A stretch of 64,000 nt of DNA from contig CM049407.1 of NCBI GenBank assembly GCA_026929865.2, forward strand, positions 31,525,501 to 31,589,500, read 5' to 3'. The notes beneath the pieces were generated by a model. The model saw only the letters and a list, made by a program, of their open reading frames with translations. It ran no database searches and had not been told where the DNA came from. Shown piece after piece: positions 37,597 through 48,801 of the stretch. A program made the translations under genes and the position numbers. Within the stretch, counting starts at the first letter, position 1, and every line of letters begins with the position of its first letter. This DNA comes from Hyperoplus lanceolatus. Taxonomy: Eukaryota; Chordata; Actinopteri; Uranoscopiformes; Ammodytidae.

Positions 37597-39780
37597 GTAT
37601 GTTCATAATAGAAAGATGAACCTGACAAAGCAGACAGCTCCCCCACACAGTCACACACACACAAGGCCCTAAGAGGACAGATGTTTGTTTGCCTCTGCAG
37701 AATGAATGAGGGCATCACTTCCTGCCACCTCAGCTCTCCTTACAGCCACAGCCTGCCTCCCAGCTCCCACTCTGCACTGGGCTTGGAAGCCATAAGTAAA
37801 TATTTGGACTAGATTTATTTAGAAAAGACTTTGAAATGTGCGGCCTGCTGAAGGGCCATGCGAGGGGCAAGCAGGAGCCATGAGGAGTGAGGGGCTCCAT
37901 GGCAGAAGATGAGAAACCTTAACCCCAGCATGGTGTGACAGAGGTGTGCACTAACTGCTTTAACCCTTCACACCTACTCACTCTGTGTAATGGCCCTCCA
38001 GCTAGTCCTCTTCAAATACACATTCATCTCGCTTCATAACAAGCTGCGTTTGGAATGAGTAGAATTGGGCCACTCTGAGATCTGAACATTAATGAGGTTA
38101 TGTTTGGTAAGCAGCCAGCTTACACATGTAGCATGTCTTACAGTAAGCTTTATTGTTTTTTATTACGTCTGTGTAGTAGAGTGTGTGAAGGGTAGCCTGC
38201 ATGTGAACTTACTCTCTGATCAAAGTGAGCTTAACAGACATGTGTCTGGTTAAAACCATATGATATATTGTATAGAGCTGCCTAGCTATTGCATCTAGTA
38301 AACAGTATGCACACACAGCTAACTTCAACGTGTGTTTTAAAAATCCTCCAAATATGGACATCACTTCAATAATGTGTTTGCTTTACTTTATTAAAGCAAA
38401 TAACTGAAATCCATACGCTCCGCTGCGTTATGGACTTTCCCTCTGCTGTTGATCTGGACTTAAGTTACACTTGCCAATTATAATTAAATTACACTTTTGC
38501 CTATGACTTTTGTCTGGTATTATTATATATTTATCCTTTATATTATCTTTTGTTGGTCCTGTTCTACAAAATAATGTTGAAATAAAAAGTTGAAATTAAA
38601 ATTGACGTGATTATTTAATTTAAACACATAATGTAACCATTCTTTTTTTTTTTTTTATCTTTTATTAAAGTATCACACCTTTTAAATAATGTGTCCAGGG
38701 TGGTAAATAAATCAATAGATTGAATACATTTCTGACAACAAGTTAGAAAGTGCTCAACATCAGCAAAAAATACAGGATACATATATATTATCTTGCCCTA
38801 AATATTTCAGCACCTGTTTGACTTTCAGTAGCAGGTTAGTAATGATTGATATTGGCACATTGTTTCCAGTTGGGTTTTCTCAAGGTGAAAAAAAATTACT
38901 CTTTTCCCGCAGGGTGTGCCACAAATCAGACGATTCACAAATCAAATCAGTGCAGCAAACAGTGCTAATCACACATAATGGCTTTGCTGGCTACCCGTCT
39001 CACTCAGTCTTTTGGTGAATAAATGCTATTACGTCATTCAAGCTGAGAATGTGGAAACAATTAAAGAGCGGGGGTAATCTGGCTACTATTCACAATGACC
39101 CTTATGTTACAAATGGAGGAGCGATTGAACAAATATGCGTGCATAAAAAGTTGATTCCCTGCTGACGTCCACCGCTTTTTCTTCTTATACAAAAAAATGG
39201 TTCTTCTATAAAGCTCAAGTTGAAAGATTTGTGAGGACAAAAGATTGATTTACTGTGATGTGCTTGAGTTGCAGCGAGAGAAGAAAATGTCTGAAAGTTC
39301 TGCCTCTGCCATCTATCCAGACGACTTGAGAGAACATTGAACCAGCTCAGGGGGGATTTGAGCCGTGCACTGAGCTCTGCTTGATCTGCTTTAAGCCCAG
39401 GCTGGGTGTAGGTTTCTGCAACTCAACAACTGTGGCCGTCCAGGGAGGTGGAGGAGCAGATTCTGGCACTTAGGGCCTGAAGTGCTCATGTGTGCTCCAG
39501 TGTTGGACCTGAGATGTCTGGGTTAACTAATGACTGAGAACAAGCTCTACAGCCTCCTATATGAGCTGATGTCCAATCAAAAGCTGGAAGAAGAATTATT
39601 CTCACGTCACAATCTTTGAGCCACAGTCACAATGAAAGGAGGAATGTTTGTTTAAAATAAACAGGGCCCACATCTGTTATCAATATATCTATATATATGA
39701 CAAACACAGCCGTCTTCCAACAATATCCACGTTAGCTTCATTGTATAAAACTGAACACTGAAACAAAGGGCCGTACACAA
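36141..39780. other. non-coding stretch with (CA)n at 37559-37593
   Basis: No gene recognised in 3.6 kb. It contains a C-run followed by a CA microsatellite and a T-rich tract at about 38643-38656. Confidence 0.5.
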
Positions 39781-39782
39781 TG

Positions 39783-41150
39783 GCCCTCATTTATCAACCG
39801 TGCGTAGACCAGAAAAGTGGGTGTACGTACATTTCCACACAAACCTCGGCATTTATCGATATGGACGTGAGCGTAGGATACGCTCAAATCCCACGCCAGC
39901 TCTCAGCTCCTGTACGCAAGTTTGTAAACAGCATAGATTAGCAGTGCAGGCTGTGCCGGGTAGCCGATGACTTTGCTGGACAATTATTAGAAGATAATAC
40001 AAATGCAGTGTTTGCTCAGACCAAAATAAAGATATTAATCACTTAAAATTGTGCAGCTTATGGTGTGCAACTGAGTAGGAGAGCTGATTCAATAGTGCGC
40101 ACACAGGCCACTTAGGCAGTCCCATGCCCTTACGCTGCATGGGACTGCGTAAGGGCAGTTATCTCCGTCTTGGAGCAGCTGGGGGGACACTGAGGCACGG
40201 GGGCTGCATTCATTCAAAATGTTAGCCTAAGTATTAGGTATGTAGTAGGCCTACACTGCTCTTTATGATAAAAAAAAAATACACGGCACAACATTGAGCT
40301 TAACATTTTATTTATTTGACGCACTTTTTAGATGTTAGTTCCTCTTTTAATGTGTCATTGATCGCTTAAGCGAGCGATTTATTTCCACCGTTCCGGCACG
40401 TTTTTCCGATCTGCTGGTGGAGCAGGACGGTGGGTGCTCTCACAGCTGATCGTTGCCGGGTCGGCTTGTGCAGCTGACGGCCGGGCTGACCACTAGTGCC
40501 AAGCGCATGCTGTCATACAGTAAAACGCAAAATGTGTTAGTTTTAGTTTTTAAACCCCTTTTGAGTAGCCTAGTGCTATCTAAAAGGGTCAATACATTCT
40601 AATCATTCAAATCTCTGCAGACGTGTATTTCTTTTATGGGGACCATTATCGGACAGTTGGTGCGTCTTTTTCTCCTCTACCACTTATATTATGCCCGCAC
40701 CCCCAGTTGGTTGCATTTCAGAACCGCAACACGCTTTTTTTAGTGGCGATTTTTGAGTCAGACCACTTTTTCTTCATCTATGTAAAGAAATGGCGACATA
40801 TAATTATATATGCTGTTTTATAGCATTTGAGCGATAGCCTACTGATGTAAACCTAAAATGCAAAATCCTCAGCTGGAGATCGTTTGTTGTCAACACCAAC
40901 GCTGTTGATCGCAGCAGTTATTTCCTTCCTAACTGCTGCCTTCTGTCGTTTGTAATGCTCCGAAATTAAACTCTTTTTTTCTACCTTCGCTGTTATTCTG
41001 TCAATTTCTATAGGGGCGTGATACGATTGTTTTCAGCCGCCGCATTTATCAATAATGGTCTGGCGTACGCTGAGATTGGCGAGATACGACTGTTTGATAA
41101 ATACCACGCGATACCTGGCGTAGGGAGGTATTTGCGCCGCAAAGTGCCAC
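39783..41150 (-). mobile_element. decayed PIF/Harbinger-like element (tentative)
   Basis: The left side starts GGCCCTCATTTATCAACCG and the right side contains TTTGATAAATACCACGCG, a loose inverted pair. Fish Harbinger-like elements often carry such TTTATCAA ends. Minus-strand codons at about 41012-40853 read EIDRITAKVEKKSLISEHYK then RQKAAVRKEITAAINSVGV, resembling the Myb/SANT-like DNA-binding protein that accompanies Harbinger transposases. The ends and any target duplication are not resolved. Confidence 0.4.
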
Positions 41151-42363
41151 AAATTAATACGGAGTGGGACACATCATTTATTCCACATCTAGCCACAGCT
41201 GTTGATGGAAATATTAGAACTAGAAAACACGAATCAACAATACACATTGAAAAAGATACTGTGTTTGGCAAACATATAGAAGAACAAACAAGGTGTGACC
41301 TCACTGTGATGTAAAGATAATACAAGTATTCAAACTTCTACCAGTCATAGTAAGTCTTGTGTAACATCAACTCTTTGTTCTTGTGTTTTCTTTAATATCC
41401 CACTTATAACCAAATCCCTTTGATGTGGATCCATGACATCAGTCAACTTGGCAGCACATGACGGCTGACTGTTACATTAGGATATTACTAAGGAAAAGTA
41501 CTTGATGCAGGGTGATGAAATGCAAAGGCATGTTGGCCTGATTCCGTGACTGATCTGTGGTCAGTGTGTGGGGCCTGGTCGCCCCATATATCAGATTATC
41601 ACGGCTGATCCTAAGGCTGCTGGCTAGGGGGATATTTTTCCTCTCACTCTGGCCTCGAACAGTGGAAGGTTTTCGTGTCAAAAGAGTCTCAAACAGTCGC
41701 TGCAATATTCTCCAGCTACGGCCCACTTCATGGGACACACATGAATAGCACACAATAAAATAAAAAAACTTTGACTGAAGTCCTCTTTACATCTGTAACC
41801 CCGAGTTCCCTCCTTGAATTCTATGCTAAGGTTTACATAGTTTAACTCAGCCAGACACTGGGTAAACATGGCGGCGTTTCACTGATCTTCATATGAATAA
41901 AGCTGTGCCGCTAGCCTTTTTAACCTCCCTCTGTAATGTTAGTTAGTTAGCCATTTTCCCTCTGCGTTTGTTGACTCCTCAGCTGAGGGCGCAGCCTGCT
42001 CCGTCGCCCCCCCAGACAGATTTACTGTGATTACACGGACCAGTGTTTGCTTTTCCCAGCATACTTAGCTCGCTCTTCCTTTTATTCATATTAATTCAGT
42101 CCGGCTCTTTTCATCTATCTTTCCTTTGATAGTTTATACTGTCATCTAGATAGGCACTCATTCACTTTATGTTGAGATTATAGAAGTAAAAATGTATAAA
42201 AGTCTAAATGTATTACATCCGTTTAAAATCAAGTTTGATAAATGTGTTTGTATCCCAAACAAATGGCATGTTGTTTAGCTCATATAAAGTGCTTCTGCTT
42301 TCATGGGGAGTATACAACTCAAAAACACGTCAGGAAGAATATGAAAGAGATGTTAATAATAGG
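41151..42363. other. non-coding stretch
   Basis: No gene seen. Short open frames only. Confidence 0.5.
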
Positions 42364-42365
42364 TA

Positions 42366-43475
42366 GGGGAGAACGGGGTAATCTGAGCCACTTTTTACAT
42401 TTGCTCCCCTCTAAGCGAGCTAAAATGATTTATCACTCAAATGTACACATTTCCCATTAATTCAGGATGTTTCCTAGAAATGGGCATTAGCAGAATTTTT
42501 TCAAGACAAAGGGCAGTGAAAATATGATTGTTTGAAAAAAAGTTGTCATGTGGCTCACTTTACCCCAGCTGTGGGGTAAACTGAGACAGACCAGAAAAAT
42601 CAAGGGGGTAAAGTGAACCAGCTGGGGGTAAACTGATCCACTTACTTTTTCCACTCTGAAACTACCATAACAACACATACTGTAACAGTTAGAATCCTGA
42701 AAGCTAGCCACACATTCCAGAACTGATGTCAGACTAGTAAAATAATGATGGGGTTTGGTCAATTAAGCAAAGCAAATTTTCTAAACATTTGAAAGTAACT
42801 CTGAACAAAATCAAATACAACATAAGGTTTTAATAAGATTCAAATGAAAGATAGAACCAGTTAGATTAGAACACAGTCTTGGGGTCAGAACACAGGACCC
42901 TTAGAGCCAGCTAGTGTCTGGGGGTCAAAGCATAGGAAAATCAGAACCAGCGAGAACAGCCTGGGACTCAGAACACAGGAGAAGACCCAACTGGATTATA
43001 ACATCAGCCTGTCATACAACTAGGCCTACTCAACATTCCAGCCCTGAAGGTTACAGGGAAAGATGAGAAGGTGCTCTTTCCGTGTGGTTGCCCCAGGTCG
43101 TCTTCCTGGTGTATTTCCTTGGCATGATGGCTTTTCTACAATGTGTATGACATTAAAATAAAACATATGTTATGTAATATTACATTAAAGTGCCTCACTT
43201 TCCCCCACAGCATTTGGCTCACTTTCCCCCACCACCACAATTTGAGAAAAAACTACCTCTCTTAGCATTTCAGTCTAATCTTTAGCTAATATCATCACAT
43301 GGTTTTTGTATGTTGGTAGTTCATCAACACGTATGATAGAAGTTTTTCTACGTGAATACATTTGCTTTGGCACAACAGTTGATTAAGTTGACAGCAAGAA
43401 AATTTACTTTTACATGCAAAATACCTATTTTGGTGAAAAAAACATGCTTACCACAGCACCATTAGGCCTTTCACA
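42366..43475. mobile_element. transposon A2: truncated copy of the TA-flanked subfamily A
   Basis: Starts GGGGAGAACGGGG after TA (42364-42365), in inverted orientation relative to A1 and A3. Motif copies: 42375 (end variant), the palindrome 42551-42588, 42605, 42625, 43191 and 43215 (the last two reversed, with CTTTCCCC). Most copies here read GAGCCA or GAACCA rather than GAGACA. Homology to A1 stops at about 43475, before the second terminus, so the copy has lost an end. Confidence 0.75.
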
Positions 43476-45818
43476 ACAAAAAGAACCATGAGCCAGTTCC
43501 AGGCTGGTGCTGGGGTCAGTTCAAAACTGGTTCCAGCCTTATCCCAGTTATGAACCGGTTGGTTTCACATCGACCGGAGACAGCCATGGAGCCGGCAAGA
43601 GAGCAACGTCATGACGTCACTGTAAACGTGTGTGTACGTCACCCGACGCCGCTGCTCTTGTGGCTAACGCTAAAGCTACCGCTAGCTTTAAGCGCAACAA
43701 CAGCGGCGAATACATCTTATTTTTACACGTGTTGGCTCTCGCTTTGCTTTCCTAACCAAATGTGTGTCCTGTATTAAATGAAAGGCTTATTGATATTATA
43801 TATTGAATATTTTGTATGTATTGTTGTTTTTCCTTTGAATTTGTTTTGAACTCGACGTCATTGTAAATGAGGGTCACCCCTCAATTGGTCTCTCGAGGAT
43901 AAATAAAAGTTAAATGAAAAATTAAAATATCACCTTCAGAACATCACAGTGAAAATAGAAAAATCGAAATAATCAATGTAAGCTCTTGAACATTGTGGCC
44001 GTGAAAAATAAAAGAGTCTCTCAAAACGATGTCTCTCTATAGTAAACTATAAACTATAGTCTCACACAAATGAATAAAACATATATTTACTGTAGACATG
44101 AGGGATGACCTTTTTTAGTCACCAAAACTACAACTGTTGAGGATTTTTTTTCATTGTTCTGAAATCTCAAAGAATAGAAGGATGATTTAAATGGTAAAGC
44201 TTGCTTTGGTGTGATGTGTTATATACAGAGTATTGTGAACAGACAGAGACTAAACATAAACCAGGAATCCAATTTTTTTAAAGGATGCCACAGTCGAAAT
44301 GTTAATACAGATTATTTTCAATCTTCAATATTTATTTGTATTCCCTGAAAGGTCTTTGGCCAAATAAGTGTTCTACCTAACATCCTAAACTTCTATCCTG
44401 ATCACTGTCTGCTCCTCAGCTATCTTTTTCTTTAATCTCCAAAGGTGAATGCTTTGAATGATCTGCTATCTCCCAGCAACATGCTTGAGGACCCCCCCCC
44501 CCCCACCACCACACACACACACACACACAAAACAAAACAAAAAAATGGCCTTCAACAGCACATAATGCTGAATTCCTATTTGAAGGCTTGAGGCTGGGGG
44601 TGGGGTCTGCTAAAGTCCATTTACAGGACGGGTCAGTACATCTGAAAGCCTTTACCACTGCAGCCAAATGCTTTGTCTCCCTCGTTCACAGCTAGTTATC
44701 TAGACCACAAGCTTCACAAAGGCAATTGGCATTGTATTGTCCAGGCTGACATTAACCCCGTATATTTTCACTGCTCTCCATTTAGGTACTCTTTTCCTTC
44801 TCAGTTCACACAGAGCCAGGGGTCACAGCCAGAATGGAGAGATACTTAGATACTTTCAAACAAAGACAAAGCAAGAAAAGAAAGAGAAACTGCCGTGGCG
44901 ATTAGTTCCGTTTTTTTTTTTCGTTTTTTTCATCACTTTTGTTTTGTTTGTTTGTGACACAAAGCTCCTTAACAGCCAGATGGGGGGCTGCTCTTAAACT
45001 GTTTCTTACCTGATCCCCGCCAATATGGCCACCCATTCATATCTTTTCTTCCACACAGTCACTCAGCTTTGTGTTTGTGTTGACAGACAGAAGAATGTGG
45101 AGCAAATTAATGTTAACAACAGCTTTAAACTGTTGGCACATTCAGGCCGTACATGAAATGTTGTTTTATTGTGTGGACAATGTCCAAGTGAGATATTTCA
45201 AGCGGGTTAGACTGAGGTCAACTGAATAGTTGCATGTCTTCATGATAACAACGGTTACTCAGCGGGTCAGTTGGCCAGGTTCAGCATTTCCAGACTAAAG
45301 CAGGTCTGTTAAGCCCTATCTAATCTTTAGATGCATGAGGAAATCATTCCTGTTGTGTGATAGAAAATGATTTCTCATCTGGTTTTCAACATTTTCATGA
45401 GCACATTTTTGTACATTTAGTACATTCCTAGAACAGACGGAAATGGACTGATAGTAAAAAAAAAGGTATACACTATCTTAGTTGAACATATGACTGGTTT
45501 TAGCATGGTACTCTAGGGGTCATGAGTTCAGCTCATTCCCCCATTGTCAGCACTTTTTTCGAAAAGTGCTTTAACATTCCAGAAAATTCCTTTGAGAAAA
45601 TTGTATGACGTGTTTTTTGTGGCATATTGGAATGGGTTAAGAGTTACATCCATGCGTTTTGCATACCCAGTGACATCAGTCACATTAACATGACCGTCCT
45701 CATTAGCATTAGCTCAGCGTCAGAGTGCAAGTGCTCAATCAGCAGGTGAAGCTTCACATTTCTGCAGCAGTGAACCCAGTGTTAGACTGTGGTGATCACA
45801 ACAACATACACAGATCAA

Positions 45819-45822
<4 letters not shown>
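43476..45822. other. non-coding stretch with a LINE/SINE-type 3' tail and C/CA tract
   Basis: Positions about 43857-43925 (TTGTAAATGAGGGTC ... GATAAATAAAAGTTAA) look like a diverged 3' end of the CR1/Rex1-type LINE. A C-run plus CA repeat lies at about 44490-44530. Nothing else recognised. Confidence 0.45.

Positions 45823-45868
<46 letters not shown>
45823..45868. repeat. (TA)n microsatellite
   Basis: About 23 units, adjoining the left end of the next inverted-repeat element. Confidence 0.9.
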
Positions 45869-45874
<6 letters not shown>

Positions 45875-45880
45875 TATATA

Positions 45881-46992
45881 ATCAGTGATTCTTGAGAACC
45901 GGGACAAAAGGCTGGGACAAAATGTAACTGCTGTTATCTTTAAAACTAAAAATATTTAAAATTGTAGATGTTATCAGGGATTAAGAATAGAATGTCTGGA
46001 GCACAATTATCCCCTTAAATTTAATTTGATCATTATTATGTTAAATATATGACACTTGTTATCGTCTCATGACGTCAAAAACAGTGTGTCCACAGAGAAG
46101 GTTTCAATCTTTCATATGCAATAACACCTATTAAAAATGTACTTTAATGATTAAAAATAGCTTTTTTCATCAAAGGCAACACTAAATAATCTCTCATATC
46201 AATAAAAAAAAATTCTACAACACATTCATGTTTTATAAGGTTTCTAAGTGGGGGGGACACTTTTCGTCACCACCGTCAGAAATTTCATTAAAATGTAATA
46301 AAGTCAGGCAATATGAGGGGCAGCTGTCTCCTTGAAGGACCTATTGTCACAAGCTATCTGTGCAGAGTACATTAGAGTCAGACAGGCTCTGATTAGTGTT
46401 AGTAGTTTTAGAATATTTTACATTACAAATCTTGAAAGTCCTGCGTCGCAACCATGATACGTCAACACCGACTTACAATTTCTGAAGAAGTTATATGAAA
46501 TGTTTCGATAATTTTATTTTCCTGAAGTAGTTCATACTAGCACCAATCATCAAACTGCTACTAGAAAAACTAATTTGTTCTGTTTAAGAAACGTTAATTA
46601 TGTCAACACCGTCAGATATCAAAAACATGTATATTCATATACATTTTGAAAAAATTGTTTGTGGCTCTATCAGTTTTGGTGAATATTTGTGATCACTATA
46701 AATTTCATGGGTCTAGCATAAAATGAGGGAACATTTATTTGTGTTTTTTGGTGTCTGACGGAGTTGACACAGAATAAGGAATGGCAAGCTAAAAAGCCCA
46801 TGTTAAAAAGGAGAAGCAAGGTAAAAAGTCCATTTTGATAAAAAGGACAAAAGCTGGGAGGTTGTGTCAAACCTTAGCTCAGTAGCTTAGTATATGTTGG
46901 ATTCATACATGTAATTTAATTTGCCTAAACATAGGGTTTGTATTTTTTCAACATTGCACCCTGTTTTGTCTCACTTCGCAAGAATCACTGAT
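45881..46992. mobile_element. inverted-repeat transposon with repeated GTCAACACCGTCAGA motif
   Basis: Perfect 14-bp ends ATCAGTGATTCTTG / CAAGAATCACTGAT, with weaker matching beyond (GGGACAAAA / TTTTGTCTC). An internal motif close to GTCAACACCGTCAGA recurs at about 46263, 46458 and 46602, and reversed at about 46752. No target duplication is clear because the left flank is a TA repeat. No transposase. Confidence 0.7.
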
Positions 46993-47201
46993 ACACACAC
47001 TCGGTTGAAACATTATAGAGGCTTTTTGGCCTTGGATCTGGAGTCATATTTTTCTTCATTTCCGTCCTAGTCAACTCTTCTTGACCTATATTTACATCCA
47101 ACATGAAATTAAAGGAAATCGCCAGCTGTGAGAGAATCCTTACATAACCTCTACATTCTTAATGACCTTGTTTTTGCAGCCTATGTTGAGTTGTGTTGGC
47201 G

Positions 47202-47273
<72 letters not shown>

Positions 47274-47910
47274 CAGCAGGCCAGGTCAGGCTCCACTGAG
47301 TGTGCTGGCTGGTGCTGCTATGCATCATGTGAGCTCACAGCACGGGCCAGACTTCTTCCACTGCTATTTCTGTCAGTGTAAAATCATGAGAAACACTTCA
47401 ACCTACACAAGGCTGGCCTGAGGCTAAGACCTGGGCTCCACACAGGGCCAACTCTGTTCCCTCCCACAAGCTAGCAGCACAAATTAGATTTCTGTCTTTT
47501 TTTATATTTGATGTTTGTCCATTGGAAGTCTTTCCCTCAGTCAGATGAGTGTGTGAGCCGAGTGACTACAATCCCTTTGTTAGGAGGAGGAATGTCCAAA
47601 CAAATACTTTCCTAGGATTTGGCTAATTCAGATACAGATGCTGTCAGGTTGAACCCTACAGCTCTTGACTAGACTATGCTGAGCTGATTTACAATCACAG
47701 TGTGCTAGAAGTTGTGCTACATTGTTCTTTTAGACTGGGGTTTGCAGCGAATTCCAGTAGATTTAATTTTAAAAATGTTTGGAGGTTTTGGACTTGTCTT
47801 TGCCAGAATTCTATAAAATGAGCTAAAACGTATATCACTAAAGAAGAAACATGCCATTTCCATAGAGTTTACAGTGAAGATCATTTAATTATTTTATAAA
47901 TACATCTTTC
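46993..47910. other. non-coding stretch with (GT)n at 47202-47271
   Basis: A GT microsatellite of about 35 units. No gene. It lies just beyond the proposed wnt11 polyadenylation site. Confidence 0.6.
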
Positions 47911-47916
47911 TTTATT
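47911..47916 (-). promoter_or_regulatory. candidate wnt11 polyadenylation signal
   Basis: AATAAA on the minus strand (TTTATT on plus), about 710 bases past the stop codon. It is followed by AT-rich sequence and would give a 3' UTR of about 0.7 kb. Other TTTATT matches exist near 48270, so the choice is tentative. Confidence 0.4.
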
Positions 47917-48626
47917 TCAGTATACAAAATAACAGTATGTACATCCACCCTAAAGTGGTTTTACAAAATCCATGAGTTCCGCTCATATGCTCTGAAAAAT
48001 AGAATATACTTTGGACTGTATGTCAGACAGACAGATAATGCGCCACTTTAAAAAGTCCTTATTGCTCTACTCAAGATCCACACAGGAGACATGGTGAGAG
48101 TCCACAAGTTCCCTTTGTGTTCCTTCTTCCTCTGTTGTCCATTGCTCCAGAGGAAAAGCAGCTTGAATAGTATCCATCAGAAGCTATCCATGTCTTTGGA
48201 ATAGAGCCAAACATCTGTCTAGTGAGGGGGAAAATGCAATCCCTCTTCTCCAGCATAAAATCCAATATTATTTATTTTTATTAGAGATAGAATAAAAAAG
48301 GTTTGTCATCATCCCTGTTAGAGGGATTTATAATCATTAACAAGAAAAAGTAAATACCCAGGAGGACGACGGTCTTCACGTAAACCGGCACTGAGCCACA
48401 GTCTCCACGCTCCAGTTTTGTGAAGCCAAGAAACGTACGAGTTCAATTGGCAGTTTTTGGAGATTCAATACGAAAATGATACTGACACAAGAATAGAGCA
48501 CTTCTCTGTGAGATACACATGCTGAAGCTTAAGTCCAAAGTAAGCCTTCTCTTGGTATGGTAGTGCTTTGGTTAGTCTGTAGCATGAGAGAGGGGTGCTG
48601 GATGGGGCCAGCAGTGGCACACACTC

Positions 48627-48801
48627 TCATTTGCAGACGTATCGCTCCACCACGCGCTCACACTTCTTGCATGTGACGTAGCAGCACCAGTGGTACTTGC
48701 AGTGGCAGCGCTCCACCAGCGTCTCTGTGTACGGGTTGTAGCCACGGCCGCAGCACATCAGGTCACAGCTGTCACTGCCCAGGGAGGTTTTGTTGCACTG
48801 C
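48627..48801 (-). CDS. wnt11: wnt11 coding exon 5 (C-terminal cysteine-rich domain)
   Basis: 175 nt. The acceptor TTTCAG precedes 48801. Encodes (R)[20 protein letters not shown] through VERYVCK and the TGA at 48629-48627. The dense cysteine spacing ([16 protein letters not shown]) is the Wnt C-terminal fold that contacts Frizzled. It is separated from exon 4 by an 8.6-kb repeat-filled intron. Confidence 0.97.
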
